A DNA stretch of 64,000 nucleotides, taken from assembly GCA_029532415.1 (NCBI GenBank), contig JAQOTA010000060.1, positions 4,092,001 to 4,156,000 of the forward strand, read 5' to 3'. This document shows, piece by piece, positions 46,487 to 58,988 of this stretch. Each line of letters begins with the position of its first letter. The first letter of the stretch is position 1. The position numbers were made by a program, and so were the translations under genes. Origin of the DNA: Marasmius tenuissimus. Taxonomy: Eukaryota; Basidiomycota; Agaricomycetes; Agaricales; Marasmiaceae. The notes beneath the pieces are model-generated. The model was not told where the DNA came from and searched no databases. It saw only the letters and a list, made by a program, of their open reading frames with translations.

Positions 46487-49400
46487 TGTCGCGATAAGAC
46501 TGTCCGAGGAAGAAGATAGGAAACGAATGGACGAAGCCGGTAACGGAGGAGTATTGCACGAGATAGCTTGAAGTATTCAGAGTGAGATAAGAATGGCGAT
46601 CGACGACGTGGAAGGGCGAGATACGAAGTCGCTGAAGCAGGCAGAATCGGGGGGAATGGAGGCTCAGATGGTGCACGGGACGGCTTATATTAAGTATCAC
46701 CGGATGGCAATGAGAAGATTCAATAATTACGTGACCATATATTCAGTACTTAGCTACCCGAGAAGAACACGGCCCGCCTGATCAACCAGTAACACGGACG
46801 GGAGACCTTGAGCTCAACATCACAGTTAGCTGCTAAATAGCGTCGTCCGCGCACGCCCATATAATGAAGGGAAGAAACTTATCAGAGGCACCAACTATTG
46901 CTCCAGGCTTCTCACACCGCTTTAGGCAATCGCCCCAGCCCGGGCGAGACCCAAGACCCCTTCGTTTGTCCTGGTATACTGTGATGTGTATACTGTTTCT
47001 CACCTCAATGAGCTATACAGAGCATTCCTCTTCACGAATGTGAGAGGTACCGTCGGTATCACTGCCTCAAGAGAGCACGCAGAGTAAAGCGCGGAACAGG
47101 GTCAAATATATCACGGGTATTCAGAGTCCTAAGGCCGGGTACCCGAGAGCATGGAAAAGAAGTTGGGAAACGCGAAACCAGACATAGATTCAAGGGGTGG
47201 GACACTGGTGAAGGTGTGTATGTACAGACGGGCGGAGGATGCGACGGACGATCAATTGCATGGTTTATAGATGGATCCCCGCGTTGTCGGACCGGATTCC
47301 CCCTTTAATACAATATCAAAGATAGAACGGGTCGATCCCAACATCCAGCCATACTTCGCTCCTGGTCGATAAGCTTGCAACTGTTACATCCGTCCATTCA
47401 TACTCTCCGGAAGTTCAGCGCTACTGTCAAGAAGAAATACAGAAACTCAACGTAAGATTTCGACAACCCGAACCCAACGCATTGAAAGTCAGTGAAGGCT
47501 GAGGCAAACTTGAAATAGCACACGAAACGGTAATGAACCCGGAGAACGTTGACATGGGAAATAAGCGAGAACTCGGTGGCGCTGTATGTGTTGCTCACCG
47601 AGCGACGACTTCGGGATCTTCTGCCTTCGAACATTGATATAGCACGGTTATATGGCTCCACTGCCCTGAAGCTTGAAAATCATTCGGAGTCCGGGGCCAA
47701 GGCAATTCAAGATCACATGTGGATGTGGAATGAGGGATTTCTACCGACAATTCGAGCCCTTTTGAGTCCTCGAGAAGACTTCGGAGTGCCAGCAACCAGC
47801 CAGCGTACAGGAGGTCAAGGGCATTGTTCGGTCCTAAAGCGGCCGACGGCAGCATGGCAATGCACTCCGAGCTAAGCATTGACTGCCGCCGATGTCTCCG
47901 GAATGTGGAGCTCCTCCGTCGGCCTTGCTCCGTGAAACACTCATGTACCCTCCAACTCAATTTCGTTCTCTTCTCCTTGTGAAGGAGCAAGCGCGTAAGT
48001 CAAAAAAACTTGAAGGTCGAGATCCGGTGTACGGCGTGTCCTTGATTTTCTTGAACGAGTACAAAGTTTGGTATTTGGCGCCCGAGTCCATTGAAGGTTT
48101 GGACAGACTCTTTCATCTTCTAGTAATGATATTTCACCAGGCAAAATGATCCTCCAGTTGCCTTCATAGGGACATGTGTACAGCAAGTGTCGTTCGGTTC
48201 TGGCTTGGTTCTGACCTTCCTTTTTTCACTACCCATAATGCCCTTCGCGTCCACGGCCGGCGGTTCCTAGGGCTTGCCTCGCAATCCAAGTGTCCTGGAC
48301 TGATTAGGAGCGCGTCCAAAGCTCCACCACTGTCTTCTTCTGGCTCTCCTTGACAATTCGTGAGGAAAAAGACTGATGGGGACGGTCTCAAGACTCAGGA
48401 GTCAGGATCGCCAAAATCCGTGTCTCAGTAGCGAAAGTCACTCATACGCAGTACCTCGGCCTGGCTCAAGCAGCCCTCAATTAATTGGTGGCTGAGCCGT
48501 GAGAGCTTGATGGTGGACGCTTCCGACTCTTTTTCACCAGTCAGACATAGGAACATTTATTAAGACTCAGCGGTGTTGATCATCCCACTAGACAGGTCTG
48601 AGTGTTGTGAACCTCATGGGACCGCTCAACCTTTGGGCACAATTGAGTAATTCCGTTCCGAAGAAACCGACTTTTCCCTCTCTGAGCAGAGGAGCTGTCT
48701 AGTAAGTCGACAAGCATCCGGTCCCTTACTTGGCACCCAAAAGAGCGCTTGAACATTTATTCCAGTTGAAAGTAATACCGGGACTGGGACCGACCTTCCA
48801 TTAATTACTCAACGTTACGGTGCTTGTCTATAAGTTGCCGCTGTGCATGATTACGGATTGTGGATTCCACTAGACTACCCGTATGTATTTCATTATTACT
48901 GGGATATCAGAAGAGAGGAACAATCTACCCACTACTAGCCACTTGACCTTAATCGAATCCTTTTGGTGTAAGGTACACCTAACTGACCTCTAACCTATAG
49001 TAACGAGGACGCTAAGGTCCAAGGTTGCTCATGACATTTACCTAGGGTAAAACAAACAACCGTCAGCACCGGTAGGCGATCAGGAGCCCAGATCAGTGCC
49101 AAATAAATTGACGATCTCGCAAGGCATCGAGGGTTCCAGTATACACCCATACGATGAAGCTAAAGGAGAAGGACTAGAGTTATTGGGGCGGACAGAGTGT
49201 GAAAAAATGGCTCCTGGTGTAAAACTCAACTTCGAATTACAAATCATAGCAACGTAGGCAGGGGAGCAGCGTACGCCGCACACTCTCCAAGCACTTCCAC
49301 TCTATCATAGTCCAAGCAACACCATCATAGATAGTATTTAGAGTGTATTCCACCTAGCGCCATTTGGAGAACTTCGAACCCGGGACTAGGAAGATCGAAA

Positions 49401-50964
49401 GGGCACACACCTCCATCGTCAGCAACATTCGTGCCCCTCGTCGTCATTATGACGCAGCAATGGAAACTTAATTCAGTTGATATTTTCATGTTGTTCCGAT
49501 CCTCTGGTCGTCCTATTCGTCAATCTTGACCGCCCGTCAGCGATCCTAGAAATCCTCGAGGATTCAGAGCCACGGCCACAGTCGAAACCTGCATCTCGAA
49601 GCTTCACTGGACCGCAATTCCACCAGAAAGCCCGGGAAACCGGGAGTCTGAGCCACCGTCCGGGCCGTCTGGGCGTCTGTGCCATCTGAGTCCCTCCTTC
49701 AAGTCCGTGATGTTGAAGCTGTTGCAGACGTCCTGGAGGCTGGCTCACGCTTTTTCAAGAGCTTAGTCTGTTGTAGTCGAATCTGTATACTCTATTCTCA
49801 CTATAATTATCATTTGAAAACATCAAGCACAAATTTGCACGATATTCCTGCAATTTACCCTCTAGGCTCCAACAGACCCTCCACCAAGCCAAGCGGCAAG
49901 TCCACCTTGCAACAACCTTAAGTCTGACTACCACGCTGCGTTCAGCGTACCATCGTACAGCTTTGTTGTTGGGCGATTGGAACGGTTGTAGCATTTCAAG
50001 AGTCGTACCACCCGTGATCCTGGAAACAAAGCTCGGTGGACCGTGGATTGTGGGGATATTGGTCGTACATACTAAAGCGCTGTTACAGCCTTATAGGTCA
50101 CTGTGCCATCTATCAGACTCAAAAACAACGCTGCCCGTATCCCGCCTCTTATTATTCCAGAAATCCGCCGTGAACCCGATACCGTTCTTTGAGGAAGGGC
50201 GGGAGGTGAGTATCTGAGTCGTGACTCAATTGAATGGAATTGAGTGGCTGTAGTCTGTTGGACAGTCAGAGGGACATACAGGTGGAGGCAAGGTTCGTTT
50301 AGTACTCGGTCTGGTTTTGGATCTGACAGAACTGATTACACACCTAGCACTCTGATTCTCAACAGTTCTCGAAGGAACAAGGGCACCCGCAACGAGCCAA
50401 TCTAGGATCATTGTGTTCCTCTGTCATTGCTCTGCCCTCTTCTACAGCTCCTCAACCTTCTCCAAGCCAACAATTCCACTGAGCACCCAGTCACCTAACA
50501 TCTTGAATCCGAATGCCTGAACAACATGATTTCATCCAACAATAATTGTCGATTGGACAAGTATATTCCGGTGGATAGTAGGTGTAGCTAAATCTCGATA
50601 TGGAGAATAAGCAAGTAGTGAGGGTAGCATTCAGTTGTGCATCGCGGTGTTTTTACTGGAGGCTGATTGAGTAGCGAAGAGGTGTTGAGGGCAGCATTGA
50701 GGTCCTGTCGGTGTGAGTGAAGGAAGCAATCGGTGACGAAAAGGGAATTTCAATATCGGTATATCACGTGAAAGTGAACGGCCCAGACGCACGGCTCAGA
50801 CTCAGACTGATCGGCTCAGACTACAAGACTCAGACTCCTGGATTCCTGGTCGCTCTCGAGCAGTGAATACTCCGGTCCCGAGCCTTACACCGAACATTCA
50901 TCCTTAATGTTCCCCTCCCTATAGGTATCCAATCGGCCACATCGACTATGTCGGCTTATTCCCA
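46487..50964. other. long gene-poor stretch
   Basis: No gene is supported over about 4.5 kb. Frames near 47398-48391 and 49473-50217 overlap on both strands without domains or consistent splice sites. Confidence 0.45.
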
Positions 50965-52430
50965 CAATCAAGAAAGAGTAATGATATACTTTGCAGGTCC
51001 AATAGAGATTTCAAGCTTGTCTCAAATCTCGACTTGACCGGGTCGAGACCCGGAATCACGATGAGGCGTGGGATCCAATCGGCATCTTCCGATTCGCTGT
51101 GGCTATCCTCGCTCTGGAACGACCGAGAACTAACGCACATGTCCTCGCGAGGTACATATACCACCCTTCTTTACCACTCGCTATGGCTAGCAAGGTTGTG
51201 ATACTATTCACACCCAATTTCCAGAAACGGGGTTTTGTCTTTACTACCAGGGTTCTTTCCCTCGCTGACCAGGATAACGAATATCAAGACTGGACTCCTG
51301 CGACCCTCAAGCTCTAGCTCTTTACCCCCATTACATCGTACCCTCAGGAACCCCGCATAGTTACGATCGAATTTTCTCGGACGACTACGACGTCACCGCT
51401 ACAATGCAGGGTCACACCAGTTCCTCGCTTTCTGAATTGCCAGCAGACCGAGTCCCGAGTATATTCGTCCATTCCCTTGTACCATCCCTATCATTCTCAC
51501 AAACAAAGGACATCATTCACAGCCTCCGAATGTTCTCGAATTTGCACGACGTCATTTTGAAATGTTACTCAGAATGGCCAGTTATGTCCCTGACATGTGT
51601 GAACACAATCTGTACCTTCAATATCAAATCTTCGCGTATCTGTACTTCATCATAAGCTGATATCAAACAATCTCCAAAACCAGATGAACGCTGTCCCCCA
51701 GTGTCCACCACTCGGAGACGTCCTCATATCATTGCTCCTTAAGTGCCAAGGCTGGTATCGATGAACTATGGGAGTTCGGCGACGATGTGCGACCCAGTAC
51801 TGTCATATGATCACCCCGAGTGTCCTTGAGCCAATCCGGTAAACGGCCAGAGAACGAGACGTTTTCGCCCATTGGCTTTCGACTTTCACCGAGCGGCTTC
51901 CATTCTCCAGTGGAGCACCTCGGTCCGAATGATTCATTCAGATTGGAATGTTATCGACAAATGTATCAAGACTCTATATTTGTTGAATGGAACTTGGCTT
52001 TTCGATGTGGCACCGGCTGGCCCCTTCAAGCACTGTAGCCATGTCCAAGAATTGACGCTTTGAGTCGTGGGACTCGGAAGGCTCTCGTTCTCAATTGCCG
52101 GACTCTTCGGGCTACCATTCATCGCAGGCTGAGCTCTCCGGTTGATCGTCTTTTCGAAGTTTATCCCAGGATCTACCCGTTCTTCCTCTTACTCTCATAT
52201 CACAAGTTGTTCTGTACGGGGGTGATACATGCTGAATGTTCAACACCGACACGTGAGAGTCAGAACACGGTCTGTTTCAGTACGGTGAACCTGAAGCGGG
52301 GGGCAAGGTTCAAGGTTAAGTCTTCGGATAACTTCCAAGAGCCGTCTTGTTACGCTCACGAGTAGACTCAACACCAACATGTAGACCGATCCGACAACCC
52401 ACCAAATGCTGCCAATGAGAGACAGATAGA
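50965..52430 (+). pseudogene. decayed gene, duplicate copy 2
   Basis: Homologous in reverse orientation to 35500-36960. Peptide traces include IEISSLSQIST, DPIGIFRFAV, FVFTTRVLSLADQDNEYQDW, LSELPADRVPS and DIIHSLRMFSNLHDVILK, spread over two or three frames with stops. The ELPADRV...NLHDVIL pattern is reminiscent of F-box/leucine-rich proteins, but this is weak. A multi-exon reading cannot be excluded. Confidence 0.5.
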
Positions 52431-52602
52431 AGGTCCGTGTTTAGCCGCCTAAGGCCGACACAAGGCTGAGCAAATATCAAGTGTCAAAAGTACATCCCAA
52501 AGTCTGTGCATTCAACGCGATAGAACATTCCTAAGCTCGTAGTGTCCAAAAACCAAATTTCAAAAAGTCTGTGGTAAAAAGGTGCGGTTTGGTATCAAAG
52601 CC

Positions 52603-53793
52603 CTACTGTCGGGCAATCCATCGTTGATTTATATTGCTCCCAGAGAGATCACAGTCCCAGATTTGGATCTGGAAAATGAAGGGTTCATCAACTTTTCGAT
52701 ATGAAAAGAGAGAATACTCACATCAGCGCCAGGAGCGTAGTTTCCATTCCTGATATCGATGCACTTGTTTCCTGCACGATCCACACGGGAGTTTCCTTTG
52801 GGGATAAGAGACTGAACCTTCCAGATCTGATTGGGATTCGACGCGTCGCAAGACCAGAGTTGGAGAGGAGTTCCGTTCGAGAGATCTCCTCCAGTGAGGT
52901 CAATGCATTTACTTCCACCAAATGTACTGAGAACGCCGGCCAAGTTCGCACGGGGAGCAACCCAGGTGAGGTTGCCGGCGGGGAAGATGGAGGCCAGGTT
53001 ATTGCAAGGTGCGAGTGAAACTCGGGCGCCGTCAGCGTTCTCGGTTGCGGCAAGGCAGAGCGCTAGTTTGAAAATGAGAGTTATAGATATCACGGTCAAA
53101 GACTTCAGTATAAATGGGTGAACGCACTGAGATCGGGTCCGCCCTCGAGAGTTATTGGTACGGTCTGGGTATCCGGAACGAACCTATCAGGGAACTGCTG
53201 GTTGGGGTTGGTGTCGTTTGGGTCGCAGGTCCAAAGTTGAAGTTGATTGCCATCTTCTGTTACACCGTTCGAAAGATCAATACACTTATTCGTTCCTGCC
53301 CATTGCCAAATGCCAATAGAATTGAGGCGAGTCCATAACTGGTTGCCGTTTCCGTTGGCACAAGTCCAGACTTGGAGTTTGGTGCCATCGGCGTTAACAC
53401 CATCCTTCACGTCAATACACTGGGCAGATGAAACGTCGGCACAGGGGAGGATGAATTGGGTGGTAACTGTAAAACTCACTAGATCCGAGCCAAAGAGCTT
53501 GATTTGCTGAGGTGTAGGGTCCACAGGAAACGAGTCCCTAACAACCCAGTTGTAGTTCGAGGCATCCCCGGTGAAGCAGTCGTGGATAACGAGAGGTGTC
53601 CCAGCAGTCTTTGAAGAGGCAGCGATACAGCCACGAGTTCCTTTGTTCGGGACTACGTAGGCTCGGGTGAGTACAGACGAAATTAGACCGACCACAATCA
53701 CGTACATCCAATATTGTTGCTCTCCAGCTGCGTACCAGCTAAGACTAGTGAAACGAGGATCGAGAGAGCAAGGAAGGTCTGATTTGAGCGCAT
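52603..53793 (-). CDS. secreted ricin-B-type (beta-trefoil) lectin-like protein
   Basis: Exons 53793-53736, 53661-53480, 53419-53128, 53062-52722 and 52668-52603 sum to 939 nt, 312 aa, in phase. A signal peptide (MRSNQTFLALSILVSLVLA) precedes two tandem regions with repeated CIDxxxG...LQxWTC...NQ.W units: CIDVKDGVNADG/LQVWTC/NQLWTR, CIDLSNGVTEDG/LQLWTC/NPNQQF, CIDLTGGDLSNG/LQLWSC/NQIWKV, and CIDIRNGNYAPG/IQIWDC/NQRWIA. These QxW repeats are the carbohydrate-binding signature of the ricin-type beta-trefoil. No catalytic domain is attached, so it is a lectin rather than a toxin. It lies between the two halves of the duplicated D/F block. Confidence 0.9.
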
Positions 53794-54604
53794 CGTCGTT
53801 ACTACAGCGTGAGAGGTAACGATTTGATTGGGAGATAGAAATAACAACTTTCGAGATTTTATATCGAAAAACCATTTGCCCCACAGGGACGCAGCTTTCC
53901 CTTAGTTTACTCATGCTTGATGTCTCGGCCAATTCTCGGTGAACCGAGTTCGATGTGTGAACTCAATTCTTGACATTTGACGCGCAAGTCGGCGAAAGGG
54001 GGCCGCTTGTATTCGAAGGGACCCAGAGTCTAGCATGGATATAGTATGTACTATAGAGCTCTTGCTGCTAGAGCCTTCTGAAAACAAACAGAATGGTGAA
54101 ATTCTTCCGAGGTGTAAGCACCGTTCTACAACCTGACGAACCATCCCTTGAGATTGGTTGAACAGGCGAGCTTGGAGGGTAAATTATGGTTTAGAAACCA
54201 GAGATGTATGCTTGGCTAATCGCTGCAAACATGATCCGCGCGACCTAGCCGGAGAGGCCAGTGAAGGCTGGAGATCCAATCTAAGGGCTGAGAAGCCCGA
54301 CATGCAGGGCCGGAGGCAGCTCATGAAATGACAGATGTCAGAACGCTCTCCAGTGTGCTACTGCCCAGATGACTATCAAAAATATAGCACAAAACGCAAA
54401 GTAGAATCAAATTGACCGGTTCTCATTACCCATGCGTGAGCTAGATATTCGAGCGGTAGTGGACCCTGGTAAGAGAGGTTGACAATTACCCGATATGATG
54501 AAGAAGAGGTTACAATGCGGCAACTAGGGTCTAGTACAGTCGCCCCAAATAACACTGAATTCACGGTGGCATTCTGACTATCGTCGTTCCCTAGGCAGGG
54601 TCAC
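53794..54604. other. intergenic; includes the 3' flank of copy F
   Basis: About 54210-54604 is the inverted duplicate of the flank after copy D. The part next to the lectin gene start (53794-54209) has no gene; it is the likely lectin promoter region. Confidence 0.6.
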
Positions 54605-56199
54605 CTAAACCCGGCTTTCATTCGTCTTCTCTTTTTCTAATCTGACCCCGTGCATATCCGCCTCTAAGCTCTCACGTTGGATTTGTGGGCGGATGTCCAT
54701 AATCGTTTGGGGGGCCTCCACGTCAATTTCATGTCGAGATTCTCGTTCAGCAAAGAAGATGAAACTCGGTTGATGGGTAGTTTCGACTAATGAACCATAA
54801 GCAACGCGTACAATAATTAACGTAGGTGCCAAGCCCTGAAAACCACAATATCACAGATTGTTAGCTGAACGCTTGAGCTCAGGACCGGTACTCACTGCAA
54901 GCAAAAATGCGACGACGGAGGGATCGAACGGTTCAAAGACACCAATTTGATGGTGATCCAGGGTTAGGGTTGACACCTTTGCCGCTACCAAAGCGGTTGG
55001 GTAAAGTATTCCGGATTCGAGACTTTAGACAATCAATGCTTGGGTGGCAATCTTAATCAGAAGGGCACGTACATCACAGCTATGATTGCCCTATATCTAG
55101 GGGCGATGGTTTTTCCCAGAGTACCACGACTCATCCACCATATTCTTCCACCTGGGAACTAGAGTCACGATATGAAACAAAATGAGGGGATAGAGGGGCT
55201 TACTGACCTGTCATAAGAGACAATACAATATTGAAAATTGCAATCGCAAACCCAGTCCCTTGGGCGATGCGATCAGCCATGATGTGAATATTCGGACGAT
55301 TGCCAATAGCACAAGCGACAATACACATTATCCCGGTGGCTAACCACAGTACTGGTCCCAATGCGCTGTTACTTTTTCTGAGTATGTGTAGAATTAAAGC
55401 CACATACCATTGAGAACAATGGCCGGGATTACAAGGGAAACGAGCACACGTTTGTTGCAGTCCCAGAGGATCCAACAACGATGTATCTGAGTCGAAGAAG
55501 CTTTTAAGCGTCGATACCCTCCACAGTTGTATTACAACGCACTCACAAGCATAACGTCGGCAACCACACTGGAATGGGTTGATAAAGAGTGAGATACAAT
55601 GGTAATAACCTATGGGTGCTCGGTCCTCACTTCATCAAGCTGCTTGTGATATTGATCATCGACCTGAGTGAAGTGAATGCGTGATGATAATCAGAGAGCA
55701 TGAAAATGATAGGTGCAACTACTACTTACACCCAAGCCAATCCCCTCTCATCGCGATCGATGTACGTTGCGAGCGGTGCGTAGTCGTCGGTCTTTAAGGC
55801 CCTAAACCGAATAATGGCACTGAGCGTCAATCCATACGCCTCCGATACAGCGTAAAAGCTTGCAAGGGCAAACAGGATTATAGTGCACTTCAAGTAAAGC
55901 ACCCAGGGACCCTTGCGTCGATGAATAAGAGCCTGGATAGAAAATGCGAAAATAATCGTGTAAATTCCTGTTCGAGGGGGATATCAGTACTCGGCAGGTT
56001 CGTTGTTCAGTCATGACTGGCTTCGACGTACCGTACACAAAAAAGAGTAGCTAAGAGGTGCTATCAGTAAGAAACGGCGGAGAAGGACGACATTGAAAGT
56101 GAAACTAACCGATAGGGTCACAATTGGGGAGACGATGGTACCCTCAACCGTGACATACTGGTGTACAGATCTTGCGAGCTCCAAGCTATCTGCGTGCAT
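54605..56199 (-). CDS. 7TM integral membrane protein, copy F (needs a shifted donor)
   Basis: Exons 56199-56110, 56050-56032, 55967-55730, 55663-55631, 55568-55547, 55486-55404, 55365-55208, 55151-55073, 55022-54896 and 54835-54605. Motifs are IHRCWILWDCNKRV, GRIWWMSRGTLGKTIAP, LESGILYPTALVAAK, GLAPTLIIVRVAYGS and tail FAERES. Relative to copy D, one base is missing at the start of exon 7. With the family-standard exon 6 end (55408) the frame breaks; using a weak donor 4 nt further on (GTGGCT) restores it and gives 1080 nt, 359 aa. It is thus either a functional gene with a moved donor or an incipient pseudogene. Confidence 0.75.
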
Positions 56200-56260
56200 T
56201 ATAATTGTTACTCGTAGAGACACTTCGAGTCACCGATAACTTGACTTGCTCATCAAGGCC

Positions 56261-56266
56261 TTATAA
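56261..56266 (-). promoter_or_regulatory. TATA box of 7TM copy F
   Basis: TTATAA about 65 bp before the start codon, in the same relative place as in copy D. Confidence 0.5.
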
Positions 56267-56959
56267 CCCGACTGAACCATGCTGCCTCTCTATATTCCTA
56301 TGTCATGATCATTGACGACTGTTCGCAACATGATCTTGGGTATGTGATGCAAGCTTTCAGTACCTATTTACAATGTGAGCCAAGGCAACACAGAGAGATG
56401 GTACCTCAACATAGGATCTCAAATTTAAGGACTTGTGGCGGTTTGGTGATCCTAAATGCCTAAACAAGAAAAGTCTTGAAGATTGGACGGTATAAATTGA
56501 CATGGTGGTATGAAAAGGAACAGACGCCGAAATGCTGCTGAATCGCGCGCCCACACATAAGCGTTCCTTTGTGATGACATTTTGTGCTACCATCATCGAA
56601 TCATCATCACCTCCCGCTTCGACTCCATTTTCTTACCGAAGTACGCGATTATTGGAAGTAGAGAAGGACACACAAGACGAACCCTCCCCCAGGCAGACGA
56701 TTCTGATGAACAATGTACAGCCCGTTCTCACCGGGATCTTCGTGTCAAAACTATTTAGCTAATTCTTGTCTAGGCCCAGCTAACAGTCCATTATATATCA
56801 AACTTCATCGACAACCAAGATACCCAATAGCAATACGGGAGGATTAAGGTTAGTCTGACGCGACGTCACGACTCGATAAAAAACAGCGACGTATCATAAT
56901 CACAGGAAAGACGTGAATACAATATGGAATTCAATCAGCAAAAGGTTTACACAGATCAG
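56267..56959. other. intergenic, no gene seen
   Basis: Frames at 56357-56762 lie on both strands and show no domain. Confidence 0.5.
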
Positions 56960-57700
56960 TCATTTGTAGATGGTGTACCCGTTCTGACCGGGTTTTCTTG
57001 CATTCCATCCTCTGTTTGTTTTGGCTCCCTCTAGGGCTGAACGGCTGATGTCTACAGTCATCTGAGGTTGTGCCAGAACAGAGCCTTTGCCGTGTTCGCT
57101 CAGAAAATGAATAGACGTCGGCTGCTGAACACTTTGAATTCTGGACACTTTTCCAGATTGGCCACACGTAGGTGCTAAACCCTTGAGAACCTACGAGGCT
57201 AGTGTCACGTCAGGTATGAAGGCAGCGACTTATGGTTAACATGACAGGGATTGAACGGAAGAATGCCTTGTGAGTTGGATGTATAGCCCATGTCATTTTC
57301 TTGCAGCTACTTTGGTACTAGATAGCTGGGTAGAGCGATCCTGATTTAAGGTTGAGTCTATGTGAGAGTTGGAATCTCGTTTTCATTTTCGATACAATTG
57401 AAGACGAGACATACAACACGGGAATCATTGCTTTGTAAAGGCTTGTGTCAACTCGTCAAACCCGTGCCTGGTGGCTGAACCACCATATCCTTCCACACAG
57501 TATCAGAGCAAATCTATAGCGTGAGAGCTCACTGGTAAGAATCGATAAAATGCTATTAAAGATCGCTGTCGCGATTCCACCTCCTAGATCAATATTCTCT
57601 GATGCAGCGCAAATGCTTCCAAGGGTGAATAGGATTGCCATGCAGTTCACATAGGGCCTTGGTGCAGACTTCTTTCAACTACAGAAAATGTGGACGGAGA
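56960..57700 (-). pseudogene. 7TM family relic G
   Basis: On the minus strand: part of exon 3 (YVNCMAILFTLGSICAASEN) is fused directly to the end of exon 7 (GGGIATAIFNSILSIL), followed by exon 8 (GRIWWFSHQARV then TGA). Exon 9 is missing or unrecognisable. Exon 10 starts GLAPT at about 57181 but lacks the IIVRV helix end; it keeps the tail motif as IQSVQQPTSIHFLSE. The deletion of exons 4 to 6 resembles that in pseudogene B. Confidence 0.82.
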
Positions 57701-58181
57701 GTGCAAAGAAAGTCGGATACGTGCCTGATGAGTTGAGGTAGTTTTACTTGGGGTATTTGGGGTATTTGGGAGTTTAATGCTGGTGCTTGTTCCTCACCAT
57801 ATACTCAGAATGATAAATGGTCTAGGTTGGAACAGCCCGGGCTGAACAATGATAGCAGGTAAACTGACAATATAAAGATTAGTGCAAGGCTGACAGCCGC
57901 GCTCATTTCGCACTGGACTCTCCTTGAGTGCCAAATGACCGAGACTAAGGGTGGCAAATTCGAGCGTTTGACGTTGGATAACGGATATATACCTGGCGGA
58001 AACGTATAGAATTATGATTCGTGACTACTAAGATGCTTCCTGCTGACCTGTGGATCATATATCATTCAGAATGAGTCCAACACGGCTCGAACTCTGCCGA
58101 GACGTTCCATCAACAATCTATGCCTTTAAATGACCAGATTGTGGGGCGTGAGTCAGAGTGACACAAAAATAAAACTAGAGT
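57701..58181. other. intergenic, no gene seen
   Basis: Contains a short GGGGTATTT duplication near 57750. No gene is supported. Confidence 0.5.
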
Positions 58182-58289
58182 ATGGAGCTCAGCTTTTATG
58201 TCAGTGTCACTTTCACGACTCTTGTCGGTGCAGTACTTATAGCGCTCGGGGTGCTCAGGGACCATGGCGGCCAGAAGAAAGATAGGTAA
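58182..58289 (+). CDS. possible 35-aa single-span membrane peptide
   Basis: MELSFYVSVTFTTLVGAVL then IALGVLRDHGGQKKDR and a stop: one hydrophobic helix with a positively charged end. The last codons overlap a donor-like AGGTAAT, so this may instead be exon 1 (a membrane anchor, as in microsomal P450s) of a gene whose remainder is lost or not recognisable downstream. AAATAAAA lies just upstream. Confidence 0.3.
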   Translation: MELSFYVSVTFTTLVGAVLIALGVLRDHGGQKKDR

Positions 58290-58988
58290 TATGCACGCCT
58301 GTTATACCGTGACATTCTGAATTACGATAATCGATAATCGATTTTTTTCTTCGCAAATTGACGAGCTCCAATGCTTTTCGTGCTTTCTTGTTACTGTAGT
58401 ACTCATTCTGGGAAAGAAACTAAACAAGCTCGCGATATAGTAATGCCTTTCGGATCCTGAAGTCTCTAGACCATTGATACCTTTTTCATGCCGATCGAAT
58501 CTATCGCAGTGTCATCTGGCACGGGCTGAAACCCGTAAATCCATGCTCGAAGCAGTACAAAATGGGCTTGCGGTGCGCCATATATGCTCAGGTCTCCGGC
58601 CCTTGGAAGTGAGAGATACTCACGTCGCTATTCACAGGCTATGAATCCGCAGCGCCGGTAATCGTGAAATTCAACCATTAATGACGGCAATACATTTGGA
58701 AGGCGCTGGGGCTGCAGAAACGGACGTCGTGGCGGGCTTAGATATGACTGGAATTCTCATGAAATGGCCTCCGATCGGCGTATGGAATAGGATTAGGTGC
58801 GTATCAATTCTTTAGCTCGCTCGGGAATAGATGCCCGACATCCAGCCTACTTACAAGGGCAAGGGGAGGGTGTTCGACGTTGAGAGTACATACGAGTGCT
58901 GCCTCCACGCTTATGTATATGGTAGTGAACCTCTCCAGGCATTCCTAACATTCTTTCCTTCATTTTTTGTTCCATCAACAGGTAAAAG
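58290..58988. other. intergenic, no gene seen
   Basis: No domain in any frame. It includes the downstream side of the convergent GST gene. Confidence 0.5.
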
